This document shows, piece by piece, positions 36,750 through 46,214 of a stretch of DNA of 64,000 nt (the stretch's first letter is position 1; each line of letters opens with the position of its first letter). Under the pieces are notes generated by a model. It had not been told where the DNA came from. It did no database searches and saw nothing but the letters and a program-made list of their open reading frames with translations. The translations under genes were made by a program, and so were the position numbers. Origin of the DNA: Lysinibacillus odysseyi (GTDB lineage: Bacteria; Bacillota; Bacilli; Bacillales_A; Planococcaceae); contig JABUKB010000001.1 in assembly GCA_014595895.1 (NCBI GenBank), positions 310,001 to 374,000 on the forward strand, in the 5' to 3' direction.

Positions 36750-38063
36750 ATGACAGAACAAATCGTAAATGTAATTGGTGCCGGTTTAGCGGGCTCTGAG
36801 GCAGCGTGGCAAATTGCCAAGCGTGGCGTAAGGGTGCGTCTTTACGAAATGCGCCCAATGAAACAAACACCAGCCCACCATACAGATAAATTTGCTGAGC
36901 TTGTATGTTCAAACTCTTTACGTGCCAACAACTTAACGAATGCTGTAGGCGTGATAAAAGAAGAAATGCGTATGCTAGATTCAGTAATTATCGCAGCTGC
37001 CGACCAGTGTGCAGTACCAGCAGGCGGTGCATTGGCAGTAGACCGGCATGAATTTGCAGGACATGTTACAGAGAAAGTAAAAAATCATCCTCTTGTGGAA
37101 GTCATTCACGAGGAAGTAACAGAGATTCCAGAAGGCATCACTGTGGTGGCAACAGGTCCACTAACTTCTGAAAGTTTAGCAAAGAAAATTCAAGAGCTAA
37201 CAGGGGAAGAGTATCTTTACTTTTATGATGCAGCAGCACCGATTTTAGAAAAAGATTCCATTAATATGGACAAAGTTTATTTGAAATCCCGCTATGATAA
37301 AGGTGAGGCAGCTTATTTAAACTGTCCGATGACAAAAGAAGAGTTCGATGCATTCCGCCAAGCTTTAATCGAAGCAGAGTGTGCACCGCTAAAAGAATTC
37401 GAAAAAGAGAAGTATTTCGAAGGCTGTATGCCAATTGAGGTAATGGCAGCACGCGGGGAAAAAACAATGACGTTTGGTCCGATGAAGCCTGTAGGGTTGG
37501 AAGATCCGAAAACAGGTAAGCGTCCATACGCTGTTGTTCAATTACGTCAAGATGATGCAGCGGGTACATTATATAACATCGTTGGTTTCCAAACACATTT
37601 GAAATGGCCGGAGCAAAAGCGTGTGTTCTCAATGATTCCAGGACTTGAAAATTTAGAAATCGTACGCTACGGTGTAATGCATCGCAATACATTCATTAAC
37701 TCACCGCGTGTATTGGCTCCAACTTATCAATTACGCGCTAACCCAAATATTTTCTTCGCTGGTCAAATGACTGGCGTAGAAGGTTATGTAGAATCAGCAG
37801 GGAGTGGATTGATTGCAGGTATTAATGCGGCTCATTTAGCAAAAGGCGAAGAGTTAGCATACTTCCCGCATGAAACAGCACTCGGTTCAATGGCTCGCTA
37901 TATTACAGAGGCAGATGCGAAAAACTTCCAGCCGATGAATGTAAACTTTGGTTTATTCCCTGACTTAGGGGAGCGTATAAAATCAAAAGCAGAGCGTGCT
38001 GAGAAACATGCGAACCGTGCATTAGAAGCAATTCGGAATTTTAAGAATTCGCGAACAATTTAA
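36750..38063 (+). CDS. trmFO: tRNA uracil-54 C5-methyltransferase TrmFO (folate/FAD)
   Basis: 437 residues from ATG 36750. The open frame reaches back into topA (36678), but AAGAGGT at 36736-36742 is the only ribosome site and [20 protein letters not shown] immediately follows the chosen start. FAD-binding GAGLAG near residues 9-14; [16 protein letters not shown] and [14 protein letters not shown] are TrmFO-specific. It makes ribothymidine 54 using methylene-tetrahydrofolate. Between topA and codV as in B. subtilis. Confidence 0.96.
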   Translation: MTEQIVNVIGAGLAGSEAAWQIAKRGVRVRLYEMRPMKQTPAHHTDKFAELVCSNSLRANNLTNAVGVIKEEMRMLDSVIIAAADQCAVPAGGALAVDRHEFAGHVTEKVKNHPLVEVIHEEVTEIPEGITVVATGPLTSESLAKKIQELTGEEYLYFYDAAAPILEKDSINMDKVYLKSRYDKGEAAYLNCPMTKEEFDAFRQALIEAECAPLKEFEKEKYFEGCMPIEVMAARGEKTMTFGPMKPVGLEDPKTGKRPYAVVQLRQDDAAGTLYNIVGFQTHLKWPEQKRVFSMIPGLENLEIVRYGVMHRNTFINSPRVLAPTYQLRANPNIFFAGQMTGVEGYVESAGSGLIAGINAAHLAKGEELAYFPHETALGSMARYITEADAKNFQPMNVNFGLFPDLGERIKSKAERAEKHANRALEAIRNFKNSRTI

Positions 38064-38072
38064 TTGCAATTT

Positions 38073-38105
38073 GCTCCTCGGTATTTTATACTTGAGGAGC
38101 TTTTC
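38073..38105 (+). terminator. Intrinsic terminator after trmFO
   Basis: GCTCCTC (38073-38079) with GAGGAGC (38094-38100), an inner GTAT/ATAC pair, then TTTTC. Confidence 0.88.
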
Positions 38106-38179
38106 TCATGCCTAAATTTATAGCATAACTTTAGAAAAATTGTGAACAAAAACATAAAATTTTTAAAATTTGCAAACTT

Positions 38180-38210
38180 TTGCTTGCACAATGACTTAGA
38201 TAGGTATAGT
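38180..38210 (+). promoter_or_regulatory. Candidate promoter for xerC-hslV-hslU
   Basis: -10 TATAGT (38205-38210) preceded by TTGCTT (19-nt spacer) or TTGCAC (15-nt spacer); neither spacing is ideal. Lies in the 209-nt gap after the trmFO terminator. Confidence 0.4.
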
Positions 38211-38272
38211 GTCAATATGGATGTTTTTTAGATAATCAAACTTTGACCACTCCATCTAAGGGAGGTAGTGAA

Positions 38273-39172
38273 ATGTTAAATCAACCTTCAGAAGCTTTGG
38301 GCCAATTTATAAAATATATACAGCTTGAAAAGAATTTTTCTGTTCATACAGTACGTGAATATGAAGCTGACCTACAGCAATTCCTGCAATTTCTGCAGCA
38401 AGAAAATGTAACGGATTTAGCTGAGGTGGAATATCTGCATGCTCGGCTCTATGTCACAAAGTTGTATGATGAAAAGTTAGCTCGTACCTCAATATCTAGA
38501 AAAATTTCATCAATTAGGTCGTTTTTCCGCTTTCTAAACCGTGAAGTGCAATTAGATGATGCACCATTTCTTTCGTTGCATCACCCTAAAAGGGAGGAAA
38601 AATTACCGAATTTTTTTTATGAGGAAGAGATGAACGAGCTGTTCGCTCATGTAACAGGTGAAGATCCAAAGTCCGTGCGCAACCGCGCGCTATTGGAATT
38701 ACTTTATGCAACAGGGATGCGTGTCAGCGAGTGCGTCAATATGGAATTGCATCAAGTGGACTTTAATTATTGTTTTATCCGAGTGATGGGAAAAGGGCGT
38801 AAGGAACGCATTGTGCCATTTGGTCAGTACGCTCATCAGGCTTTAGTAGAGTATGTCGAACAGGCAAGACCCATTTTAATGAAGCAGAAGCAACATGCAA
38901 AAGTATTTGTGAATATGCGTGGAGACGCACTGACTGCTCGCGGTGTACGTCATATCCTCACAACTATGATGGAAGAGGCCAGTATACATAGCAAAATATA
39001 TCCACATATGCTACGTCATACGTTTGCAACGCATTTGTTAAATAACGGGGCAGATTTACGAACAGTTCAAGAATTATTAGGCCATGCAAATCTTTCATCT
39101 ACTCAGGTGTATACACACGTGACAAAGGAACATCTTCGAAACACATATATGAATACGCATCCAAGAGCGTAA
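38273..39172 (+). CDS. xerC: Tyrosine recombinase XerC (CodV)
   Basis: 299 residues from ATG 38273, chosen because GGGAGGTAG is correctly spaced; the longer frame from 38243 has no ribosome site. SAM-like N-terminal core-binding domain, then the catalytic domain with Arg150 (ATGMRVSE), Lys174, His245 and Arg248 (HMLRHTF), His271 and nucleophile Tyr280 (QVYTHV): the full tyrosine-recombinase set. Resolves chromosome dimers at dif with XerD. First gene of the codVWXY order; hslV is 18 nt downstream. Confidence 0.95.
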   Translation: MLNQPSEALGQFIKYIQLEKNFSVHTVREYEADLQQFLQFLQQENVTDLAEVEYLHARLYVTKLYDEKLARTSISRKISSIRSFFRFLNREVQLDDAPFLSLHHPKREEKLPNFFYEEEMNELFAHVTGEDPKSVRNRALLELLYATGMRVSECVNMELHQVDFNYCFIRVMGKGRKERIVPFGQYAHQALVEYVEQARPILMKQKQHAKVFVNMRGDALTARGVRHILTTMMEEASIHSKIYPHMLRHTFATHLLNNGADLRTVQELLGHANLSSTQVYTHVTKEHLRNTYMNTHPRA

Positions 39173-39190
39173 AGGAGGCATATTATAGGT

Positions 39191-39733
39191 ATGGGACAAA
39201 TTCATGCGACAACTATTTTTGCCATTCAGCACAATGGTGAATGTGCAATGGCAGGAGATGGACAGGTAACATTAGGGAATGCAGTTGTTATGAAGAATAC
39301 AGCTAAAAAGGTCAGACGTCTGTTTAGTGGCAAAGTATTGGCTGGCTTTGCTGGTTCTGTGGCAGATGCTTTTACATTATTTGAAATGTTTGAAGCCAAG
39401 CTCAATGAGCATAATGGGAATCTCCAAAGGGCTGCAGTTGAAGTAGCAAAGCAATGGCGCGGTGACAAAATGCTGCGTCAATTAGAAGCGATGTTATTAG
39501 TAATGGATAAAACAGGCTTATATTTAGTGTCCGGGACAGGAGAAGTCATTCAACCTGATGATGGCATCTTAGCGATTGGATCAGGTGGCAATTATGCATT
39601 ATCAGCAGGAAGAGCGCTAAAACTACATGCAGGAGAACATATGACTGCTAGCCAAATTGCTGAAGCTGCCTTACAAACAGCAGCGGATATTTGTGTATTT
39701 ACAAACCATAATATTATCGTGGAGGCGCTATAG
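39191..39733 (+). CDS. hslV: ATP-dependent protease subunit HslV (ClpQ/CodW)
   Basis: 180 residues, proteasome-beta-like fold. N-terminus reads [26 protein letters not shown] and [16 protein letters not shown] are family hallmarks. It is the peptidase chamber gated by HslU. In B. subtilis ClpQ residue 2 is a Ser, used as the N-terminal nucleophile; here it is Gly, so Thr7/Thr8 would need exposure. The AAAGGAGG ribosome site (39171-39178) is 12 nt from the ATG, longer than usual, with no better in-frame start. hslU begins at the next base after the stop. Confidence 0.95.
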   Translation: MGQIHATTIFAIQHNGECAMAGDGQVTLGNAVVMKNTAKKVRRLFSGKVLAGFAGSVADAFTLFEMFEAKLNEHNGNLQRAAVEVAKQWRGDKMLRQLEAMLLVMDKTGLYLVSGTGEVIQPDDGILAIGSGGNYALSAGRALKLHAGEHMTASQIAEAALQTAADICVFTNHNIIVEAL

Positions 39734-41113
39734 ATGAGAAATTTTAATTTAACGCCCAAACAAATTACCGAGCAATTAAATCGTCATATCGTCGGTCAAA
39801 AAGAAGCAAAACGTGCAGTAGCGATTGCGTTGCGTAACCGTTATCGTCGATCATTACTATCGGAGGAATTGAAGGCGGAAGTAATTCCTAAAAATATTTT
39901 AATGATTGGTCCGACAGGGGTCGGTAAAACAGAAATCGCTCGTCGTATCGCCAAAATGATGAACGCTCCTTTTATTAAAGTGGAGGCAACTAAGTTTACA
40001 GAAGTAGGCTATGTAGGACGCGATGTGGAGTCGATGGTACGTGATTTAGTAGAAGCATCACGCCGATTAGTAAAGGAAGAAATGACAGAAGCTGTACAAC
40101 AGCAAGCGGAAAAGCAAGCCAATGATGTGCTGGTAAAGCTGCTCGTTCCATCTAAATTTAAAGCCAAAATGCCACAAAATCCATTTGGTATGTTATTTGG
40201 TCAGCAACAAGAAGAACAAGAAAACCCGCAAGAAGAAGCGGAAACACGTAGTCGTCGTGCTCAAGTAGCAGAGGACTTAAAAGCAGGCAAACTAGAAGAT
40301 CAATGGGTAACAGTTGAAGTGACAGAGCAGACAACCAATATGTTCGATATGATGCCGGGCATGGAAAATAACACTGGTATGCAGGATATGTTGACTAGCC
40401 TTATGCCAAAGAAAACGAAAAAGCGTAAGCTGAAGGTAAAGGATGCTCGTCGTGTTTTAACTCAAGAAGAAGCCAATAAGCTTATTGATTCAGACGAGTT
40501 GGCCCAAGAGGCGATTACCCGAGCAGAGCAAGCGGGCATTATCTTTATCGATGAAATTGATAAAATTGCGAGTAAAGGCTCTTCATCTGCAGAAGTTTCA
40601 CGTGAAGGAGTACAGCGTGACATCTTACCGATCGTCGAAGGTTCAACTGTAACGACAAAATATGGTCCGGTAAAAACCGATTACATGTTATTTATAGCAG
40701 CAGGTGCATTTCATGTGTCAAAACCAAGCGATTTGATTCCTGAATTGCAAGGGCGTTTCCCCATTCGTGTCGAACTGGAAAAACTAACAAAAGAAGATTT
40801 CATCCGTATTTTAAAAGAGCCAGATCAATCGTTAGTGCTGCAGTATAAAGCATTATTAGAAACAGAAGGTGTGACAATTGATTTTACAGATGAAGCAATT
40901 GAGCGTATTGCAGAAATTGCAACAGAAGTAAATCAAGAAACGGATAATATTGGGGCGCGTCGTCTGCACACGATTTTAGAGCGCTTACTGGAAGAACTAT
41001 CCTATGAAGCAGCTGAAATTGCACCGGCACATATCGATATTACACCGAATTATGTCGATCAAAAACTTGAGAATATAGTAAAAAACAAAGATTTGTCACA
41101 ATTTATCTTATAA
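39734..41113 (+). CDS. hslU: ATPase subunit HslU (ClpY/CodX)
   Basis: 459 residues. AAA+ unfoldase: [26 protein letters not shown], Walker A GPTGVGKT (59-66), pore loop region [14 protein letters not shown], an I domain (about 120-240, Q/E-rich and variable), Walker [12 protein letters not shown], sensor and C-terminal tail ending KDLSQFIL that docks into HslV. It begins directly after the hslV stop, ensuring coupled synthesis. codY follows after 88 nt containing its own likely promoter. Confidence 0.97.
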   Translation: MRNFNLTPKQITEQLNRHIVGQKEAKRAVAIALRNRYRRSLLSEELKAEVIPKNILMIGPTGVGKTEIARRIAKMMNAPFIKVEATKFTEVGYVGRDVESMVRDLVEASRRLVKEEMTEAVQQQAEKQANDVLVKLLVPSKFKAKMPQNPFGMLFGQQQEEQENPQEEAETRSRRAQVAEDLKAGKLEDQWVTVEVTEQTTNMFDMMPGMENNTGMQDMLTSLMPKKTKKRKLKVKDARRVLTQEEANKLIDSDELAQEAITRAEQAGIIFIDEIDKIASKGSSSAEVSREGVQRDILPIVEGSTVTTKYGPVKTDYMLFIAAGAFHVSKPSDLIPELQGRFPIRVELEKLTKEDFIRILKEPDQSLVLQYKALLETEGVTIDFTDEAIERIAEIATEVNQETDNIGARRLHTILERLLEELSYEAAEIAPAHIDITPNYVDQKLENIVKNKDLSQFIL

Positions 41114-41127
41114 CTGAGTCGAAATAG

Positions 41128-41156
41128 TTTATATAAATTGCAAAAACCTTTAGAAT
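41128..41156 (+). promoter_or_regulatory. Candidate internal promoter of codY
   Basis: -35 TTTATA (41128-41133), 17 nt, -10 TAGAAT (41151-41156), in the hslU-codY gap. Start site near 41163. Confidence 0.5.
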
Positions 41157-41159
41157 ATT
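41145..41159 (+). promoter_or_regulatory. Weak CodY-box-like sequence over the codY -10
   Basis: AACCTTTAGAATATT matches 11 of 15 positions of AATTTTCWGAAAATT and covers the proposed -10 box. Four mismatches make it a weak candidate for autoregulation. Confidence 0.3.
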
Positions 41160-41169
41160 TAGTGAATTG

Positions 41170-41183
41170 ACCACTTGAGTGGT
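41170..41183 (+). repeat. Perfect inverted repeat in the codY leader
   Basis: ACCACT-TG-AGTGGT lies 3 nt before the GCAGGAGGA ribosome site of codY. It may be a protein-binding site; a hairpin would have too small a loop (2 nt) unless the ends of the stem open. Confidence 0.4.
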
Positions 41184-41201
41184 TGCAGGAGGAAAATTAA
41201 A

Positions 41202-41981
41202 ATGAATTTATTAGCGAAAACGCGTAAAATTAATGCTATGTTACAAGCATCGGCAGGTAAACCAGTGAACTTTAAAGAAATGGCAGATACATTAGGCGAT
41301 ATTATCGAGGCGAATGTTTTTATTGTAAGTCGCAGAGGAAAATTATTAGGTCTTTCCATTCATCAACAAATCGAGAATGAGCGCATGAAGAAAATGTTTG
41401 AAGAACGCCAATTCCCAGAAGCGTATACACGAAATTTATTTAATATTACAGAAACATCATCAAATATCGACATTAACAGTGACTACACTGCATTCCCTGT
41501 TGAAAATAAAGATTTATTTGCTTCAGGTCTAACAACAATCGTACCAATCATCGGTGGTGGCGAGCGTTTAGGCACACTTATGCTAGCTCGTATTAATGAC
41601 CAATTTGAAGATGATGATTTAATTTTAGCGGAATATGGTGCGACAGTAGTAGGTATGGAAATTTTACGTGAAAAATCAGAGGAAATCGAAGAGGAAGCAC
41701 GTTCAAAAGCAGTCGTACAAATGGCGATTAATTCTTTATCTTACTCAGAGTTAGAAGCAATTGAGCACATTTTCGAAGAATTAGATGGTAATGAAGGCTT
41801 ACTAGTAGCGTCAAAAATTGCTGATCGTGTTGGAATCACACGCTCAGTGATCGTAAACGCGCTACGTAAATTAGAATCTGCAGGCGTTATTGAATCTCGT
41901 TCGTTAGGGATGAAGGGGACTTATATCAAAGTATTAAACGATAAGTTCTTAACAGCGTTAGCAGAAATTAAAATGAAATAA
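41202..41981 (+). CDS. codY: GTP- and branched-chain-amino-acid-sensing repressor CodY
   Basis: 259 residues from ATG 41202, the same length as B. subtilis CodY; the longer frame from 41175 overlaps the ribosome site and is rejected. The N-terminal GAF domain (about 1-155) binds Ile/Val/Leu. The C-terminal winged helix includes [29 protein letters not shown] (about 204-232). Represses nutrient and, in Bacillus, fla/che genes. Placed right before the flagellar operon, with its own candidate promoter and a terminator after it. Confidence 0.97.
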   Translation: MNLLAKTRKINAMLQASAGKPVNFKEMADTLGDIIEANVFIVSRRGKLLGLSIHQQIENERMKKMFEERQFPEAYTRNLFNITETSSNIDINSDYTAFPVENKDLFASGLTTIVPIIGGGERLGTLMLARINDQFEDDDLILAEYGATVVGMEILREKSEEIEEEARSKAVVQMAINSLSYSELEAIEHIFEELDGNEGLLVASKIADRVGITRSVIVNALRKLESAGVIESRSLGMKGTYIKVLNDKFLTALAEIKMK

Positions 41982-41994
41982 CTTTTAATTTTTA

Positions 41995-42041
41995 AATGTA
42001 GTTAATACTTAATGGATGTTAAGTGTTAGCTGCATTTTTTT
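41995..42041 (+). terminator. Intrinsic terminator after codY
   Basis: 17-bp stem from AATGTAGTTAATACTTA (41995-42011) and TAAGTGTTAGCTGCATT (42020-42036), with G-U pairs, then a T-run. It separates the cod block from the flagellar operon. Confidence 0.88.
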
Positions 42042-42337
42042 CAGCATCAAAGAGCATTTGGGTATTTTTTGTAAAAAAATAATTCCTTTTCAGTGAAAGA
42101 ATTAGGGTATATGAAAAAAGAAGACAGAAGTGTTTGAATACTTTAGGAAGAGGAAGAGGCAGGGTTTCTAGGGACTTTAATATTCACTAAACCTTCTGAA
42201 CTTCAGGAAAAATGGTCCGTATAGACTATTAAAAATTGGTAAAAGACAATAGACACTAGATTACATCTTCATTACAATTGAAGTATTGGTTAAAAAAGTA
42301 TGTACTAATAATATTTATGAATAACGGGGTGAAAAAG
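42042..42337 (+). promoter_or_regulatory. Non-coding region and promoter upstream of the fla/che operon
   Basis: About 300 nt with no supportable gene. A good sigma-A-type promoter is present: -35 TAGACA (42250-42255), 17 nt, -10 TACAAT (42273-42278), with start near 42285. A weak CodY-like box AACCTTCTGAACTTC (42190-42204, 10 of 15 matches) lies upstream. I see no clear sigma-D promoter (TAAA-N15-GCCGATAT type). Confidence 0.65.
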
Positions 42338-42736
42338 TTGAACTTATTTGGAGGAACGATTAGTAGCCTGGAACAGGGACTTTCCTATGCAACGTTAAAA
42401 AATAAAACAATTGCCCAAAATATAGCAAATGTCGACACGCCAAACTACAAAGCCCAAGGTGTAAGCTTTAAACAATACTTAGCGGAAGCTGGTCAAAAGA
42501 ACACAGGATTTAATGCCAACCGTACGGACACAAGACATTATGAATTCCAGATTGACCAAGCAACGCCAGGTGTATATAGTTATGAGAATTTTAAGACACG
42601 TCATAATGGCAACGGAGTAAATATGGATGCAGAGCAAATCAGCTTAGCGGAAAATCAAATTTACTATAATGCCTTGATTGATCGTGTATCTGGTAAATTA
42701 AGCACATTAAATACAGTGATTAAGGGAGGTAGATAG
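42338..42736 (+). CDS. flgB: Flagellar basal body rod protein FlgB
   Basis: 132 residues from TTG 42338, giving MNLFGGTISSLEQGLSYA, which fits the family N-terminus; GGGGTG (42326-42331) is the ribosome site. The longer frame (from 42278) starts at the -10 box and is rejected. QNIANVDTPNYKAQGVSF (about 26-43) is the rod-protein signature. Proximal rod subunit. First gene of the fla/che operon. Confidence 0.94.
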   Translation: MNLFGGTISSLEQGLSYATLKNKTIAQNIANVDTPNYKAQGVSFKQYLAEAGQKNTGFNANRTDTRHYEFQIDQATPGVYSYENFKTRHNGNGVNMDAEQISLAENQIYYNALIDRVSGKLSTLNTVIKGGR

Positions 42737-42738
42737 AC

Positions 42739-43206
42739 ATGACTATTTTTCATAGTATGAATACTACGGCCTCTGCACTAACTACACAACGCCTTCGGAT
42801 GGATGTCATTTCATCCAATATAGCAAATGTTGATACGACGAGGGCCAAGCAAGTAAACGGTGAATGGCAGCCTTATCGTAAAAAACAAGTAGTGGTAACC
42901 GAACAGGAAGGAACCCGTTTTGGTAGTTTTCTAAACATAGCGATGGGAAAAGCCTCAAAAGAAGCTGTAGGAAATGGAGTGAAAGTATCTCAAATTAGAG
43001 AAGATTCGGCTACCCCTTTCAAACTAACATATGATCCTACACATCCAGACGCAAATGAAGAAGGATATGTCCAGACTTCCAATGTCGATTTATTATCGGA
43101 AATGGTTGATTTAATATCGGCTTCCCGTTCATACGAAGCGAATATCACAATGTTCAATGCAAATAAAGCGATGTTAACAAAAGCGCTAGAAATCGGAAAA
43201 GGATAA
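42739..43206 (+). CDS. flgC: Flagellar basal body rod protein FlgC
   Basis: 155 residues. SSNIANVDTTRAK (about residues 28-40) is the N-terminal rod motif, and NVDLLSEMVDLISASRSYEANI the C-terminal one; both ends form the coiled-coil of rod proteins. Two nt after flgB with an AAGGGAGGTAG ribosome site inside flgB. Confidence 0.96.
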   Translation: MTIFHSMNTTASALTTQRLRMDVISSNIANVDTTRAKQVNGEWQPYRKKQVVVTEQEGTRFGSFLNIAMGKASKEAVGNGVKVSQIREDSATPFKLTYDPTHPDANEEGYVQTSNVDLLSEMVDLISASRSYEANITMFNANKAMLTKALEIGKG

Positions 43207-43221
43207 TAGGGGGTTACTAAA

Positions 43222-43530
43222 ATGGCAATTAACGCAGTATCAATGACGACACCTGTTAATTCGACAGAATCAACAAAGTTAACTACGCCCATGACCTCTG
43301 CAGATGCGCAGCAGTCATTTGCGGCTACATTAAAAGATGCTATTACGAGTGTTAATGAAGCACAAGTTCAATCAGACATAGCAACACAGAAACTAATAAA
43401 TGGCGGTGACATTGAATTACACGATGTCATGATTGCTTCTCAAAAAGCAAGTATCACACTAAGTGCAACAATGGAAGTTCGTAACAAGGCGGTAGAGGCC
43501 TACCAAGAGATTATGCGAATGAGTGTATAA
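43222..43530 (+). CDS. fliE: Flagellar hook-basal body protein FliE
   Basis: 102 residues, normal. GGDIELHDVMIASQKASITLSATMEVRNKAVEAYQEIMRM is the conserved C-terminal half that joins the MS ring to the rod. Sixteen nt after flgC; AGGGGG ribosome site. A 60-nt gap to fliF follows. Confidence 0.95.
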   Translation: MAINAVSMTTPVNSTESTKLTTPMTSADAQQSFAATLKDAITSVNEAQVQSDIATQKLINGGDIELHDVMIASQKASITLSATMEVRNKAVEAYQEIMRMSV

Positions 43531-43590
43531 TTGGACGGTTAAAGCGAATTGTAAATTGTTGAAGCATTCACTATAACCGGAGGATTCGTA

Positions 43591-45186
43591 ATGAATGAAC
43601 GATTAACGAGAGTCAAGTCCGATTCGACCAAGTTTTGGTCGAGTCGAACGAGAAATCAAAAAGGAGCAATCATTGGTACATTAGTAGCGATTATTGTATT
43701 CGCAGGTGTTGTGACCTACTTTTCCACAAGAACAACAATGGCGCCCTTGTTTACAGAATTATCAACTACTGAAGCTGGGCAAATTGCGGATGTATTGACT
43801 GCCCAAGGTACAACCTATGAGTTAACAAACGGTGGTACGACTATTTTAGTACCGGAAGATCAAGTGGATCCCTTAACGGTTTCACTAGCAGCACAGGGCT
43901 TCCCGGAAACAGGTGCGATTAGTACAACGTTCTTTACGGAAAACGCTGGGTTCGGTATGACGGATAATGAATTCAATGTCATTAAGCAAGCCGCTACTGA
44001 AAATAGCATCGCCAATTTAATCAAACAAATACAGGGCGTTAAAAACGCTCAAGTTATGATTTCAGTTCCGGAAGAAAGCATCTTCGTACCAGAAACTGGA
44101 GACGATTCAACAGTTGCGATTATTTTAAATACGGAGCCAGGACATAAATTTACCGAAGAGCAAATCAAAACGATGTACAATTTAGTGTCTAAAAGCATTC
44201 CAAATTTAAGCACAGAAAATATTGCTATTACGAATCAATACTCTGAGGACTTCAGCTTAACGGCGGTCGAGTCAGCAGATGCTGGCACGACAGTCGAAGG
44301 TCAAATGGCTATTAAAAAACAAGTAGAACGTGATATTCAAAAGCAAGTTCAGCAAATGCTCGGTACGATGATGGGGCAAGATAAGGTAGTTGTATCCGTA
44401 ACGACAGATATCGACTTTAAACAGGAAAATCGACAAGAAAATTTAGTGGAACCTGTAGATGATGAAAATATCGAGGGAATTGCTATTAGCGCCCAGCGTA
44501 TTACAGAAACGTATTCAGGGACAGGAGCATCAGCTTCAGGTGTACCAGAAGCCGGAAATGGAACGGATAACTTTACAGATTATCAAGCGGGCATGGCAGG
44601 TGACGGGGAATATGAACGTGTAGAAGAAACAATCAATAATGATGTCAATCGTATCACACGCGAAATTCAAGAAAGTCCATACAAGGTGCGCAACTTAGGC
44701 ATTCAGGTTATGGTAGAGCCTCCTACAGCAGATGATCCAGCGTCATTAGATGCAGGTGTACGTGAAGATATTGAGCAGATTTTAGCTACCATTGTTCGTA
44801 CTTCTATCAACGAAGATGCCGCGGGTGAGCTAACGGAAGAAGCCATTGCAGAGCGAATTGTTGTTTCAGTACAGCCGTTCAATGGTAAAGAAGTAGTAGA
44901 CGCCAATCCTGACAGTGTAATTCCGTGGTGGGTTTGGGTAATTGGTGGTATTTTACTTGTGGCAATCGGCTTACTAGTATTCTTCATTTTACGTGCACGT
45001 AGACGTAAACAAGAGCAAGAAGAATTGGAAATTATAGAACAACAGCAAGAATTAATAGATATAGAAGACATTTCAGAAGAAAAAGAGACTGAAGCAACCG
45101 TGCGTCGTAAACAACTTGAAAAAATGGCAAAAGAAAAACCGGAAGACTTTGCAAAATTGTTACGTAGCTGGATTGCTGAGGATTAA
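43591..45186 (+). CDS. fliF: Flagellar MS-ring protein FliF
   Basis: 531 residues. Two membrane segments, about 25-46 and 447-470, flank the periplasm-facing (outside) ring-building domains; TAQGTTYELTNGGTTILVP is the YscJ-like part. The C-terminal tail beyond 470 is charged and binds FliG (ending FAKLLRSWIAED). It is the platform on which the basal body assembles. CCGGAGGATT ribosome site. Confidence 0.96.
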   Translation: MNERLTRVKSDSTKFWSSRTRNQKGAIIGTLVAIIVFAGVVTYFSTRTTMAPLFTELSTTEAGQIADVLTAQGTTYELTNGGTTILVPEDQVDPLTVSLAAQGFPETGAISTTFFTENAGFGMTDNEFNVIKQAATENSIANLIKQIQGVKNAQVMISVPEESIFVPETGDDSTVAIILNTEPGHKFTEEQIKTMYNLVSKSIPNLSTENIAITNQYSEDFSLTAVESADAGTTVEGQMAIKKQVERDIQKQVQQMLGTMMGQDKVVVSVTTDIDFKQENRQENLVEPVDDENIEGIAISAQRITETYSGTGASASGVPEAGNGTDNFTDYQAGMAGDGEYERVEETINNDVNRITREIQESPYKVRNLGIQVMVEPPTADDPASLDAGVREDIEQILATIVRTSINEDAAGELTEEAIAERIVVSVQPFNGKEVVDANPDSVIPWWVWVIGGILLVAIGLLVFFILRARRRKQEQEELEIIEQQQELIDIEDISEEKETEATVRRKQLEKMAKEKPEDFAKLLRSWIAED

Positions 45187-45200
45187 TAGGGGGTTGGACT

Positions 45201-46214
45201 GTGTCCAAGAAAGATAAAGAATTATCAGGAAAGGAAAAAGCCGCTTTACTGTTAATTTCTTTAGGACCAGAAGTTTCGGCTTCTGTCTATAAACACTTGA
45301 GTGAAGAAGAAATCGAACGTTTAACACTTGAAATTTCAAGCGTAAAAAAGGTCGAATCCAATGTAAAAGAAAATATTATCGAAGAATTCCATAATATCGC
45401 GCTAGCGCAAGATTACATTACACAAGGCGGTATTGGCTATGCAAAGACGGTACTAGAGAAAGCGTTAGGTACAGATCAGGCACAAGCTATTTTGAATCGC
45501 CTAACTTCTTCATTGCAGGTACGTCCATTTGATTTTGCACGTAAGGCGGACCCGGCTCAAATTTTTAACTTTATTCAAAATGAGCACCCGCAAACCATTG
45601 CGCTGATTTTATCGTATTTAGAGCCGAGTCAAGCAGGGGTGATTCTATCGTCGCTACCGCAGGAGGTACAGGCTGATATCGCGAAACGTATCGCGATTAT
45701 GGATTCTACGTCTCCAGAAGTCATCAGTGAGATAGAGTCTGTATTAGAGCGTAAATTATCATCCACAGTGACACAGGACTATACAGAAACAGGCGGCGTT
45801 GATGCAGTAGTAGAAGTGTTAAATGGGGTAGATCGCCAAACAGAAAAAACAATTCTCGATGCACTCGAAATTCAAGATCCGGAATTGGCAGAAGAAATCA
45901 AGAAGCGTATGTTTGTATTCGAAGATATTGTTACGCTGGATAACCGCTCTATTCAACGTGTTATTCGGGATTGTGAAAATGAAGACTTATTATTATCGAT
46001 GAAAGTATCGAGTGAAGAAGTAAAAGAAATTATCTTCCGCAATATGTCACAGCGTATGGCGGAAACTTTCCGCGAAGAAATGGAAATCATGGGACCTGTG
46101 CGTTTACGTGATGTAGAAGAAGCGCAGTCTCGTATTGTAGCAGTAATCCGACGTTTAGAAGATGCGGGTGAGATTATCATTGCCCGTGGTGGAGGAGATG
46201 ACGTCATTGTCTAG
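45201..46214 (+). CDS. fliG: Flagellar motor switch protein FliG
   Basis: 337 residues from GTG 45201 (AGGGGGTTGG ribosome site). Helical ARM-like domains with EHPQTIALILSYLEPSQAGVIL (EHPQ motif) and the C-terminal torque domain with VFEDIVTLDNRSIQRVIR and the charged helix. Couples stator contact to rotation and links FliF to FliM/FliY. Its end overlaps the fliH start. Confidence 0.97.
   Translation: MSKKDKELSGKEKAALLLISLGPEVSASVYKHLSEEEIERLTLEISSVKKVESNVKENIIEEFHNIALAQDYITQGGIGYAKTVLEKALGTDQAQAILNRLTSSLQVRPFDFARKADPAQIFNFIQNEHPQTIALILSYLEPSQAGVILSSLPQEVQADIAKRIAIMDSTSPEVISEIESVLERKLSSTVTQDYTETGGVDAVVEVLNGVDRQTEKTILDALEIQDPELAEEIKKRMFVFEDIVTLDNRSIQRVIRDCENEDLLLSMKVSSEEVKEIIFRNMSQRMAETFREEMEIMGPVRLRDVEEAQSRIVAVIRRLEDAGEIIIARGGGDDVIV

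Noticed and set aside
38140-38182. AATTTTTAAAATTTG as a CodY box upstream of xerC
   Set aside because: Only about 10 of 15 matches in a simple A/T-rich stretch; chance is a sufficient explanation.
43549-43577. TTGTAA-17-TATAAC as an internal promoter for fliF
   Set aside because: Its start site would fall near 43584, inside the fliF ribosome site (ATG at 43591), so the transcript could not be translated normally.
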